A stretch of DNA of 64,000 nt from Pacificibacter marinus (GTDB lineage Bacteria > Pseudomonadota > Alphaproteobacteria > Rhodobacterales > Rhodobacteraceae), in the NCBI RefSeq assembly GCF_018860665.1, contig NZ_JAHKPK010000014.1, positions 62,001-126,000 on the forward strand, read 5' to 3'. Under the pieces are notes generated by a model that saw nothing but the letters and a program-made list of their open reading frames with translations, did not search any database and had not been told where the DNA came from. Positions 44,351-52,615 of the stretch are shown in pieces; position 1 is the first letter of the stretch, and each line of letters opens with the position of its first letter. The position numbers and the translations under genes are program-made.

Positions 44351-45415
44351 TTAGCGTGTCAGGCGCATCGCAAGCCCAGACAAAATGCTCGGGGCAATCG
44401 CGATCAATATGACAATGCGTGCCAGATGGTGCAGGGCGATATAGGCGACATCACCGTTCATCGCGATGGCGACCAATGACATCTCGGTCAGGCCGCCCGG
44501 CGCATAGGCCAGCAAAACCTGTTGGGTCGTTTGGCCAAACATGCTGTGTAATGCGACAGCAAACCCCAAAGACATAGCCAGCATCACAGTTGTGGCGATA
44601 GCACTCAGCACCAGTGTTTCGACGATGAGCTTTGAAGGTGCCCCCATAAAACGACAGCCCATCATTGTGCCCAAAATGATTTGCGAACAGATCACCAAAA
44701 TGGGGGGCGGCGCTGAGTGTGAAATTCCTGTCATATGTGCGATAGCGGATAAAATCAGAGGGCCTAAAAGTGGCGCTGCAGGCAATTTCAAAGCTTTGCC
44801 CAATATCCAGCCGAGCACGGCGCAGCTTAGTAGAATGGCCCCAGCTTTAAAATCAAACGCAACCTCTGTCCCGCTGTTTACGGCTGCGCTGGCCACGTCA
44901 TAGCCTAAAACAAGTCGAAAGTAGACAGCGATGAAGGACACCGTGACGACTATACGCGCGGCGTGTGACAAGATGATCCGCTTTTCATCGCCTCCAAGTT
45001 CGCCACCTATAATGGTCATTTCGTTCAAACCGCCTGGCATGGCAGAGAAAAACGCGGTCACAGGATCAAGTCGCCCGATTTTGATGTAAAGCGGGACCAC
45101 CACTGCGGCAGCAACGGCGATGTAAATGATCAAGCCGATCAGCGAGAACGCCCATTCTTGCAAATGCGAAAAGGTCTGCGTGTCAAAGCCCGCGCCCAAC
45201 ATGACACCAATCACAGGCATGACGTAGGGACGCAAAGCGCCAGGTCCGTGCAAGGGCACTTTCGCGATGACGGCCAAAAAACTGGCGAACATCGCCCCCA
45301 GCATCCATGGCAAAGGCAGGCCCATAAGCGAAAACCCAAGGCCACCCGTCATGCCAATGACCAAAGCCAATGCAATTGGGGCTGTTTTAGGGGGCAGAGT
45401 GTGGTTGAGTTTCAC
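44351..45415 (-). CDS. AbrB-family integral membrane protein (AbrB duplication family)
   Basis: Hydrophobic protein of 354 residues with about ten membrane segments arranged as two homologous halves; GLPLPWMLGAMFA near the N terminus and LPAAPLLGPLILSA in the second half are the paired motifs, and FFSAMPGGLNEM and LAYAPGGLTEMSLVAIAM are also duplicated. The family (Pfam AbrB, COG3180) was once misnamed ammonia monooxygenase or AbrB regulator; it is a membrane protein, probably a transporter, of unknown substrate. Confidence 0.88.
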   Translation of the reverse strand: MKLNHTLPPKTAPIALALVIGMTGGLGFSLMGLPLPWMLGAMFASFLAVIAKVPLHGPGALRPYVMPVIGVMLGAGFDTQTFSHLQEWAFSLIGLIIYIAVAAAVVVPLYIKIGRLDPVTAFFSAMPGGLNEMTIIGGELGGDEKRIILSHAARIVVTVSFIAVYFRLVLGYDVASAAVNSGTEVAFDFKAGAILLSCAVLGWILGKALKLPAAPLLGPLILSAIAHMTGISHSAPPPILVICSQIILGTMMGCRFMGAPSKLIVETLVLSAIATTVMLAMSLGFAVALHSMFGQTTQQVLLAYAPGGLTEMSLVAIAMNGDVAYIALHHLARIVILIAIAPSILSGLAMRLTR

Positions 45416-45593
45416 ATTGGGACCGGATGTTGTTTTTGAGATGTTTATACGCCTGCGCGTTGGAAATGCGAGTTAAAACCCCCTTTTGTATCAGTGGATG
45501 CGCTGGGTGGTTGGTGAGTATTCTGGGTGAGAGAGCACAAATACGACCAGCTGAGAGCTAAATTTTGTGGGGCATCTTGCGTAATGCGTCCTT

Positions 45594-45636
45594 TTATTTG
45601 TGGTTATTAACGTAAAAAACCATTATTTGACCACAA
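45594..45636. promoter_or_regulatory. Widely spaced inverted and direct repeats upstream of nadA
   Basis: TTGTGGT (45598-45604) and ACCACAA (45630-45636) form a perfect 7-bp inverted repeat with 32-bp centre-to-centre spacing, about three helical turns. TTATTTG occurs in direct orientation at 45594-45600 and 45623-45629. They end 25 bp before the nadA start, where a NAD-responsive repressor would bind. The regulator is not identified. Confidence 0.4.
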
Positions 45637-45661
45637 CCTGTCCTCAACGGAGACTGTTTCA

Positions 45662-46711
45662 GTGCTCGATATTACTCATGTCAAAACTGTTCTTGCGGAT
45701 CACTATGACCTTGCGCCTTCGCCAGAATTGGCCGCAAGCATGCAAGATATCTATGACAAAATGTCCCGTGTTGTGTCGCCCGTCGATTGGGCCATTTACG
45801 CCCCATACGTCAAAGCGATCAATGAGTTAAAGGTCAAACGCAACGCGGTGATCTTGGGCCACAACTACATGACACCTGAAATTTTTCACGGCGTGTCTGA
45901 CTTTGTGGGCGACAGCTTACAGCTTGCGATCAAAGCCACCGAAGTTGAAGCTGACGTGATCGTGCAGGCTGGCGTGCACTTTATGGCCGAAACTTCAAAA
46001 ATTCTCAGCCCTGACAAAATCGTGCTGATGCCTGACATGGAGGCTGGGTGTTCCTTGGCCGAAAGCATCACGGCAGAGGGTGTTGAACAGATGCGCGCCA
46101 AATACCCCGGTGCACCTGTGGTGTCTTATGTGAACACCACCGCCGAAGTGAAGGCCGCCTCTGACATTTGTTGTACCTCGTCCAACGCGGTGCAAATCGT
46201 TGATGCGATGGAAAGTGATACGGTCATCATGACCCCCGATCAATTCCTTGCGCAGAACGTGGCAAACCTGTCCAAGAAAAAGGTCGTCTTCTGGGAAGGC
46301 TCGTGCATCGTGCATGAATTGTACAAAGCCGAAGACCTGCGTGCCTACCGCGAAAATGACCCTGAAATGAAAATCATTGCGCACCCTGAGTGTACGCCTG
46401 AAGTGGTCGCCGAAGCTGATTTCACCGGTTCCACCAGCGGTATCATCAAGTGGGTCCATGACAATAAGCCTGCCAAGGCGATGTTGATCACGGAATGCTC
46501 TATGGCGTCTAACATTTCCGATGAGCTGCCAGAGGTCGAATTCGCCAAGCCCTGTAACGCCTGTCCGTTCATGAAAAAAATCACGCTAGAGAAGATTTTA
46601 TACGCGCTGCACACGATGGAAGGTCAGGTCGAGATCGATCCAGATATGGCCGAGAAAGCCAAGCTGTCTGTGACGCGGATGATTGATTTGTCTCGCAAGC
46701 TGGGTCTGTGA
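45662..46711 (+). CDS. nadA: Quinolinate synthase A
   Basis: Condenses iminoaspartate with dihydroxyacetone phosphate to quinolinate for NAD synthesis; a 4Fe-4S enzyme. The 349-residue protein has AVILGHNYMTPEI, MAETSKILSP, cluster-ligand candidates Cys 130 (MEAGCSLAE), Cys 215 (WEGSCIVHE) and Cys 298/301 (PCNACPFMK), and the phosphate-binding CTSSNAVQIV. GTG 45662 is preceded by CGGAG. First gene of nadABC. Confidence 0.96.
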   Translation: MLDITHVKTVLADHYDLAPSPELAASMQDIYDKMSRVVSPVDWAIYAPYVKAINELKVKRNAVILGHNYMTPEIFHGVSDFVGDSLQLAIKATEVEADVIVQAGVHFMAETSKILSPDKIVLMPDMEAGCSLAESITAEGVEQMRAKYPGAPVVSYVNTTAEVKAASDICCTSSNAVQIVDAMESDTVIMTPDQFLAQNVANLSKKKVVFWEGSCIVHELYKAEDLRAYRENDPEMKIIAHPECTPEVVAEADFTGSTSGIIKWVHDNKPAKAMLITECSMASNISDELPEVEFAKPCNACPFMKKITLEKILYALHTMEGQVEIDPDMAEKAKLSVTRMIDLSRKLGL

Positions 46712-48297
46712 GCCTCGCCATGAAAGAGATCACAACGGATCGAATCGTCATTGTTGGCGCGGGTCTTGGCGCTCTTTATGCAGCTTTGAAATTGGCGCCA
46801 CGGCCCGTTGTGATGATTTCCCCCGAAGTCTTGGGCGAGGGCGCAAGCTCTGCTTGGGCGCAAGGCGGCGTTGCAGCGGCGATGGATCCTTTGGATGACC
46901 CCAAAAACCACGCCGCCGATACTGTGAAAGCTGGCGCAGGGACCGTAGATGCGGATGTGGCTGATCTGGTGACACGCCACGCGCGCGACTATATTTTGGA
47001 CCTCACCCGCATGGGCGCGCCCTTTGATCGTACAGCTGATGGCGGCTATGTCATGTCGCGCGAGGCAGCCCATAGTTTTGCCCGCGTCGTGCGGGTCAAA
47101 GGCGACCAAGCGGGCGCCGAGATTATGAAGGCCCTGATCGAACAGGTGCGCGAGACGCCATCCATTCAAGTGCTGGAGGGCACGATGGCAACGGGTCTGG
47201 ACACCGAAGGCGGCAAGGTGACAGGCATCGCGATTCAAGATTCTGCCACTGGGCGCTCTGCGCCGGTCATGTTGCGTGGGGCAGCTTATCTTTTGGCGGG
47301 CGGTGGCTCTGGTGGGCTCTACGCGATCACCACCAATCCGCCGCGCATTCGCGGGCAAGTGATTGGCATGGCGGCGCGTGCGGGCGCTGAAATCACCGAT
47401 GCTGAATTTGTGCAATTCCATCCAACAGCGATGGATGTGGGCGAAGATCCCGCGCCTTTGGCGACCGAAGCCCTGCGCGGCGAAGGCGCTATTTTGATCA
47501 ACAAAGACGGTGTGCGGTTCATGCAAGCCGTGCACCCCGATGCAGAACTTGCGCCACGCGATGTTGTGGCGCGGGCGATTTTCTCGCAATGGCAAGCGGG
47601 CATGCGTCCTATGTTGGACACGCGTGACGTTTTGGGCGAGCGGATCAAAACGCAGTTTCCCGCCGTGGCTGAAGCCTGCGCACGCAATGGTATTGACCCT
47701 GCGCTTGAGCCCATTCCCGTGGCCGCCGCTGCACATTACCACATGGGCGGTATCGCCACCGATACCGATGGGCGCGCCAGCCTTGAGGGCCTGTGGGTTT
47801 GTGGTGAAGCGTCGTCAACGGGGTTGCATGGGGCGAACCGTTTGGCCTCTAACGGCTTGCTTGAAGCCTTGGTTTACGCGCGCATTTGTGCCGACGATAT
47901 CATCGCTGCGGTACCTGTATCAAAGAACGCTGCTATCGATACGCCGCTGGACATTCAGTTTGAACAGGGCGGCGTTGCCCCTGATCCTGACGCAGTCATG
48001 AGCCTGCGCCAAACAATGACCTCGCTGGTTGGCGTTGTGCGTGATGAAGCGGGACTAAAAGAAGCTTTGCGCAAAATTGACGCGCTTGAGGCAGCTCATT
48101 CTGATAGCCCCTCGTTCATGAACATGTGCGCCACGGCCACATTGATTGCGGGCTGTGCGCTGTTGCGTCGGGAAAGTCGCGGGGCGCATGAGCGTTCTGA
48201 TTTCCCTGATACGGATGCGGGCGAGGGCCTTCGCTCCAAGGCTCAATTGACAGATATGCTCGCGTTGCGGGCCAAGATTGCTAAGGACACAGTATGA
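46708..48297 (+). CDS. nadB: L-aspartate oxidase
   Basis: Flavoprotein of 529 residues that oxidises aspartate to iminoaspartate, the substrate of NadA. It has the dinucleotide-binding IVIVGAGLGALYAAL, SSAWAQGGVAAAM, active-site region FHPTAMDVGEDPAPLATEALRGEGA, HYHMGGIATD and LHGANRLASNGLLE. Start GTG 46708 overlaps the nadA stop; ATG 46720 is an alternative. Confidence 0.96.
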   Translation: MSLAMKEITTDRIVIVGAGLGALYAALKLAPRPVVMISPEVLGEGASSAWAQGGVAAAMDPLDDPKNHAADTVKAGAGTVDADVADLVTRHARDYILDLTRMGAPFDRTADGGYVMSREAAHSFARVVRVKGDQAGAEIMKALIEQVRETPSIQVLEGTMATGLDTEGGKVTGIAIQDSATGRSAPVMLRGAAYLLAGGGSGGLYAITTNPPRIRGQVIGMAARAGAEITDAEFVQFHPTAMDVGEDPAPLATEALRGEGAILINKDGVRFMQAVHPDAELAPRDVVARAIFSQWQAGMRPMLDTRDVLGERIKTQFPAVAEACARNGIDPALEPIPVAAAAHYHMGGIATDTDGRASLEGLWVCGEASSTGLHGANRLASNGLLEALVYARICADDIIAAVPVSKNAAIDTPLDIQFEQGGVAPDPDAVMSLRQTMTSLVGVVRDEAGLKEALRKIDALEAAHSDSPSFMNMCATATLIAGCALLRRESRGAHERSDFPDTDAGEGLRSKAQLTDMLALRAKIAKDTV

Positions 48298-49142
48298 GTT
48301 TTTCCACCGTTCCCGATCTCGTGCTTGAACCGATGGTGCGCAGTGCTTTGCTTGAAGATCTGGGGTCTTACGGCGATGTCACCACCCGCGCGGTGATCCC
48401 TGCCAGCACGCAATATGATGCGCGCATCAATGCCCGCGAAGACGCGGTTGTCTCAGGCATGCAGGTGGCCGCTTTGGCGTTTCGCTTGGTCGATCCAAGC
48501 CTTGAGATTGGGGTGCATATCGCCGATGGGCAGGCTTGCACAAAGGGCGACACTTTGATGACGATCAAGGGTGCTGCAGCCTCGATCCTGTCGGGTGAAC
48601 GCGTGGCGTTGAATTACGCGGGGCGGCTTACAGGAATCGCGACCAAAACCGCAGGCTTTGTGGCCGAGGCCAAAGGCACCAAAGCCCGCATCACCTGTAC
48701 ACGCAAAACCACGCCGAACATGCGCTTGGTCGAAAAACTGGCGGTGCTGCACGGGGGCGGGTTCAATCACCGCTATTCCCTGTCTGACGCCATCTTGATC
48801 AAAGACAACCATATCGCCGCCGCCGGTGGGGTGCGCAACGTTTTGGAAGCCTCTAAAGCCCATGCCAGCCACATGATGGCCGTTGAAATCGAAGTGGACC
48901 GCTTGGATCAATTGGCGCAAGTGCTAGAGGTCGGCGGCGCAAGCGTTGTGTTGCTTGATAATATGGACAACGACACCCTGCGCGAAGCTGTGGCGATGGT
49001 TGCAGGCCGGATGCTGACCGAGGCCAGCGGCAATGTTACCCTTGATCGTATCGCGTCAATTGCGGCGACTGGGGTGGATTACATTTCCTCTGGCGCGCTC
49101 ACGCATTCTGCGCGCACGGTTGATCTTGGGCTCGACTTCTAA
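48294..49142 (+). CDS. nadC: Nicotinate-nucleotide pyrophosphorylase (quinolinate phosphoribosyltransferase)
   Basis: Converts quinolinate and PRPP to nicotinate mononucleotide. The 282-residue protein shows EDLGSYGDVTTRAV, ITCTRKTTPNMRLVEKLAVLHGGGFNHRYSLSDAILIKDNH across the active site, EIEVDRLDQL, VVLLDNM and GVDYISSGALTHSA. ATGA overlap with nadB; the operon ends here. Confidence 0.96.
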   Translation: MSFSTVPDLVLEPMVRSALLEDLGSYGDVTTRAVIPASTQYDARINAREDAVVSGMQVAALAFRLVDPSLEIGVHIADGQACTKGDTLMTIKGAAASILSGERVALNYAGRLTGIATKTAGFVAEAKGTKARITCTRKTTPNMRLVEKLAVLHGGGFNHRYSLSDAILIKDNHIAAAGGVRNVLEASKAHASHMMAVEIEVDRLDQLAQVLEVGGASVVLLDNMDNDTLREAVAMVAGRMLTEASGNVTLDRIASIAATGVDYISSGALTHSARTVDLGLDF

Positions 49143-49224
49143 TCCGCACGTTAAGACATCATCAGCCTTAACAATACGCCATGGAAGCTGCGGTACTGAC
49201 GTAAGTGAGCGCTGCGATAAAAAA

Positions 49225-49245
49225 GGCCCACCAAAAAGGTGGGCC
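49225..49245 (-). terminator. Terminator after the BMP-family gene
   Basis: GGCCCACC (49225-49232) pairs perfectly with GGTGGGCC (49238-49245) around AAAAA; the A-run at 49219-49224 is a T-run on the minus strand. It ends the xdh-transporter operon and may also stop nadC transcripts. Confidence 0.85.
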
Positions 49246-49276
49246 AAATTAATTTCAGCGTTTAAATAAACCGAAA

Positions 49277-50344
49277 TTATTGCGGAACTTCGCCTGTTAG
49301 ACCTTCAACATAGAAGTTCATTCCAGCCAATGTGCCGTCATCGGCCACTTCGCCCTCAGCCAAGAACGGCGTGCCGTCTTGTTTGTTCAAGGGGCCAGTG
49401 AAGGGGTGATAAGTGCCTGCAACGATTGCGTCTTTCAAAGCCAAGGCTTCGGCTTTCACGTCGGCTGGAACCGCGTCAGTGATTTCGCCGATGCCTACCA
49501 TGCCAGTTGAGATGCCGTCCCAAGTGTTCACTGTTTCCCAAGTGCCATCCATGACCGCTTGTGTGCGTTCGATGTAATAGGGCGCCCAGTTGTCGATGAT
49601 GGACGAGACGCGTGGTGCTGGTGCAAAATCATACATGTCAGAAGCTTGGCCAAAACCAATAGCGCCAGCTTCTTTGGCGGCGGCCAATGGCGCTGTTGAA
49701 TCTGTATGTTGCAAGATCACGTCTGCGCCTTGTTCAAGCAAAGCTTTGGCTGCGTCTGCTTCCTTGGCTGGGTTCATCCATTCGTAGATCCAGATAACTT
49801 TAAATTCGACATCAGGATTTACTTTTTTCGCGTGAATGAAGGCAGAGTTGATACCGCGGACAACTTCTGGGATTGGAACAGAACCGATATACCCAATGAT
49901 GTTGGATTTGGTCATGCGGCCCGCAATAGTCCCTTGGATTGCACGGCCTTCATAAAAGCGTGCCGAATAAGTGGCGACATTTTCGGCAGATTTATAGCCA
50001 GTTGCGTGCTCAAATTTTACGTCTGGGAATTTGGCCGCAACGTTAAGTGTCGGATCCATAAAGCCGAAAGACGTCGTGAAAATGATGTCTGTGCCAGTGA
50101 GCGCCATTTGCGTCATCACGCGTTCTGCATCTGGGCCTTCGGGCACATTTTCTACGAACACAGTTTCGACTTTGTCGCCGAAGTGTTTTTCAAGTTCTAA
50201 GCGCCCATGATCGTGACCCTGTGTCCAGCCGCCGTCATTGATTGGGCCGACGTAAACGAAACCCACTTTGGTTTTGTCGTCTGCAAAAGCAGCACCAGCA
50301 AGGCCGACGGCCAAAGCGGTGGTCGCGAGAATTTTTTTGAACAT
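49277..50344 (-). CDS. BMP-family ABC transporter substrate-binding protein
   Basis: Periplasmic binding protein of 355 residues with signal peptide MFKKILATTALAVGLAGAAFA. The BMP (basic membrane protein) family pattern is VGFVYVGPINDGGWTQGHDHGR, FTTSFGFMDPTLNVAAKFPDVKF, GTIAGRMTKSNIIGYIGSVP and QHTDSTAPLAAAKEAG. The relatives bind purine nucleosides (PnrA, BmpA, NupN). It is the last gene of the operon that starts with xdhA. Confidence 0.93.
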   Translation of the reverse strand: MFKKILATTALAVGLAGAAFADDKTKVGFVYVGPINDGGWTQGHDHGRLELEKHFGDKVETVFVENVPEGPDAERVMTQMALTGTDIIFTTSFGFMDPTLNVAAKFPDVKFEHATGYKSAENVATYSARFYEGRAIQGTIAGRMTKSNIIGYIGSVPIPEVVRGINSAFIHAKKVNPDVEFKVIWIYEWMNPAKEADAAKALLEQGADVILQHTDSTAPLAAAKEAGAIGFGQASDMYDFAPAPRVSSIIDNWAPYYIERTQAVMDGTWETVNTWDGISTGMVGIGEITDAVPADVKAEALALKDAIVAGTYHPFTGPLNKQDGTPFLAEGEVADDGTLAGMNFYVEGLTGEVPQ

Positions 50345-50365
50345 ACGTTCTCTCCCAGATTTTTG

Positions 50366-50415
50366 GGGACTGATGCCCCATTTAAAATGCGAGCCTTGCG
50401 GCTCATTTAAGTCCC
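50366..50415 (-). repeat. Stem-loop between permease and substrate-binding-protein genes
   Basis: GGGACT (50366-50371) pairs with AGTCCC (50410-50415), enclosing the hairpin GAGCC-TTGC-GGCTC (50391-50404). It lies in the only sizeable gap of the operon, just upstream of the binding-protein gene, where a structure could shield the downstream mRNA and raise its level. Confidence 0.45.
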
Positions 50416-50420
50416 AGACC

Positions 50421-51530
50421 TTAGTGGGCCTGAAATATTTTACCCAGCATAGCAGGCCCGTTTGAGGCCCCTTTGCTGCGGGCAGAAATCACCACCAAAA
50501 CAACAATCGTCGCCACAAAAGGCGCAGACGACAGCAGCAATAGATCAAGACCAGACGCATAGTTGGTCAGAACGCCGATCAATAACAGCACAAGCCCTGT
50601 GCCGATGAATTGCGCAAATGTCTTGAGAGTTGGTTTAACATCCAAGGTTTTTTTCCACGAGCCTGCCGCTACGGCAATCGCAAGAAATATCACGCCGGAC
50701 AGCATTACCAAATAGGGCAGCACCAACAACAAAGGCACGTTTGCCGCTTGCAAGTTCAACTGCAAAGCCGTCAACCCGCCGAATAGGTAAGCGCCAAACA
50801 AAACGCGCCCTGGTTTCCATGAGGCAAAGACAACAATCGCCAGCGCGATCCAGCCAATGCCAGCGGTGATTCCGTCCGTCCATTGTGGCACGCGGATCAG
50901 CGAAATATAGGCCCCGCCTAATCCTGCCAAAGCGCCACCAAATCCAATCGCCATGACGCGGACCAAGCGTACTTTGTACCCCAAGGCATGGGCCGCATCG
51001 TGGTTTTCGCCCACTGCACGTAAAATCAATCCGCCACGGGTGAATTTTAAAAACGCCCAGATGGCGATGGTGAGCAGGATCGAAATATAGACCATCGCGT
51101 CATGCTGAAACATTGCGGGTCCAAAAAACGGGATATGTTCCAGAACAGGGATCGCCATCTTGGCGACAGCGGGCGGGCTTTCACCCACATATGGCTGTCC
51201 TATAAAGGACGCGAGGCCCACGCCCACGAGTGTCAAAGCCAAGCCGCTTGGCACTTGGGTTGCGTATAAAAACTGGGTCAAAAGCGCAAACAGCATTGAG
51301 AGCAGCGCGCCGCCCACGGCTGCGCCAATAAACCCCATGACGGCCGATCCGCTTTCCACTGCGACAGCAAAGCCGCAGATTGCACCGATGATCATCATGC
51401 CTTCAACACCGAGGTTCAGCACGCCCGCGCGTTCGGTGATCATTTCGCCCAAGGCCGCTAATAAAATTGGCGTTGAGGCGACCATCAAAGACGCGAAAAA
51501 TGCGACCAGTGAGATTGATCCGAGATCCAT
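50421..51530 (-). CDS. ABC transporter permease (nucleoside/simple sugar type)
   Basis: Inner-membrane protein of 369 residues with about nine helices. The BPD_transp_2 pattern GEMITERAGVLNLGVEGMMIIGAICGF is near the N terminus, with GLILRAVGENHDAAHALGYKV and GGAYISLIRVPQWTDGITAGIGWIALAIVVFASWKP. This equals NupQ/YufQ-type permeases. Start ATG 51530 shares its A with the preceding TAA; the longer frame from 51554 is unlikely. Second permease of the pair. Confidence 0.93.
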   Translation of the reverse strand: MDLGSISLVAFFASLMVASTPILLAALGEMITERAGVLNLGVEGMMIIGAICGFAVAVESGSAVMGFIGAAVGGALLSMLFALLTQFLYATQVPSGLALTLVGVGLASFIGQPYVGESPPAVAKMAIPVLEHIPFFGPAMFQHDAMVYISILLTIAIWAFLKFTRGGLILRAVGENHDAAHALGYKVRLVRVMAIGFGGALAGLGGAYISLIRVPQWTDGITAGIGWIALAIVVFASWKPGRVLFGAYLFGGLTALQLNLQAANVPLLLVLPYLVMLSGVIFLAIAVAAGSWKKTLDVKPTLKTFAQFIGTGLVLLLIGVLTNYASGLDLLLLSSAPFVATIVVLVVISARSKGASNGPAMLGKIFQAH

Positions 51531-52615
51531 TACACGGCCTCCTTTTTGCGCCAAACGACTTTGTAGTTCACGAAAATATCCATGGCCAATAGGGTCATCA
51601 ACAACATCCCTTGGAACACTTGAATCGAGGCTGAGGGCAGCGAGAGCATGAACTGTGCCAGCTCACCACCGATGAATGTCAGCGCCAGAAGCAGCCCCGC
51701 CAACAAAATGCCAATCGGGTTGAGACGCCCTAAAAAGGCAACGATGATCGCGGTGAAACCGTAGCCCGTGTTGAATGATGTGGTGATTTGACCTGCCGGC
51801 CCCGTGACCTCAAACAGTCCTGCAAGCCCTGCCAAAGCGCCGGATGTGCCAAGGCAAAAGATGATCAGCCGATTGGCGTTGATGCCAGCAAACCCCGCGG
51901 CGCGCGTGCTTTCGCCGGTGACGCGAATTTGGAACCCAAGCATGTGCTTGCTGAGCAAAACATAGGCGGCAACAACGGCAGCAAAAGCGGCCATCACGCC
52001 CCAATGCGCCCCCGTGCCTGCGATCAATTCGGGATTGGCTGATGATGCATATTGCGCCAAATTGCGTGATCCGGGAAAGCCGTTGCCTTCGGGGTTGCGC
52101 AACGCGCCAAGCGACACAGAGATCATGATTTGCTCGGCGAAATAGACCAGCATCAGCGAGACCAGAATTTCTGGCGCGTTGAATTTTGTCTTGCACAACG
52201 CAGGGATTAACCCCCAAAGAAAACCGCCCAAAGCCCCCGCGATGACCATCAACGGAAAGATGTACCAAGCCTCCATGGGGTAAAACGCAAGGCCCACAGA
52301 GGCACCGGTGATCGCGCCAATGATATATTGGCCTTCCGCGCCGATGTTCCAGATGCCCGCCTTGAACCCAAGGGACAATCCGATGGCGATTAATATCAGC
52401 GGGGCCGCTTTGACGAGTAATTGTGGGCGCGAATAGGCCGCAAAATCAGGGTTAAATAGCGGGTCCCAAAAAATTGTGCGGATCGCCACAAATGGGTCTT
52501 TGCCCATGGCCGCAAACAACAGCCCGCCCAAAATCATCGTGACGATCACGGCCAAAATTGGCGTTGCGACAACCCATGTTTTGGAAGGTTGCGGGCGTTT
52601 GACCAAAGAAATCAT
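51530..52615 (-). CDS. ABC transporter permease (nucleoside/simple sugar type)
   Basis: Inner-membrane protein of 361 residues with about ten helices: GFKAGIWNIGAEGQYIIGAITGA, LVSLMLVYFAEQI and FQIRVTGESTRAAGFAGINANRLI are the family motifs. Homologous to NupP/YufP; forms the channel with the neighbouring permease. ATGA overlap with the ATPase gene. Confidence 0.93.
   Translation of the reverse strand: MISLVKRPQPSKTWVVATPILAVIVTMILGGLLFAAMGKDPFVAIRTIFWDPLFNPDFAAYSRPQLLVKAAPLILIAIGLSLGFKAGIWNIGAEGQYIIGAITGASVGLAFYPMEAWYIFPLMVIAGALGGFLWGLIPALCKTKFNAPEILVSLMLVYFAEQIMISVSLGALRNPEGNGFPGSRNLAQYASSANPELIAGTGAHWGVMAAFAAVVAAYVLLSKHMLGFQIRVTGESTRAAGFAGINANRLIIFCLGTSGALAGLAGLFEVTGPAGQITTSFNTGYGFTAIIVAFLGRLNPIGILLAGLLLALTFIGGELAQFMLSLPSASIQVFQGMLLMTLLAMDIFVNYKVVWRKKEAV

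Noticed and set aside
45621-45632. Half-site of the deoC/xdh palindrome upstream of nadA: the reverse complement GGTCAAATAATG equals a 12-mer near xdhA
   Set aside because: Only one half of the palindrome matches, and 12-mer matches between AT-rich intergenic stretches of a 64-kb window can occur by chance.
46624-47742. A 372-codon minus-strand frame opposite nadB
   Set aside because: Antisense shadow of nadB; composition rich in His/Arg/Cys and no family resemblance.
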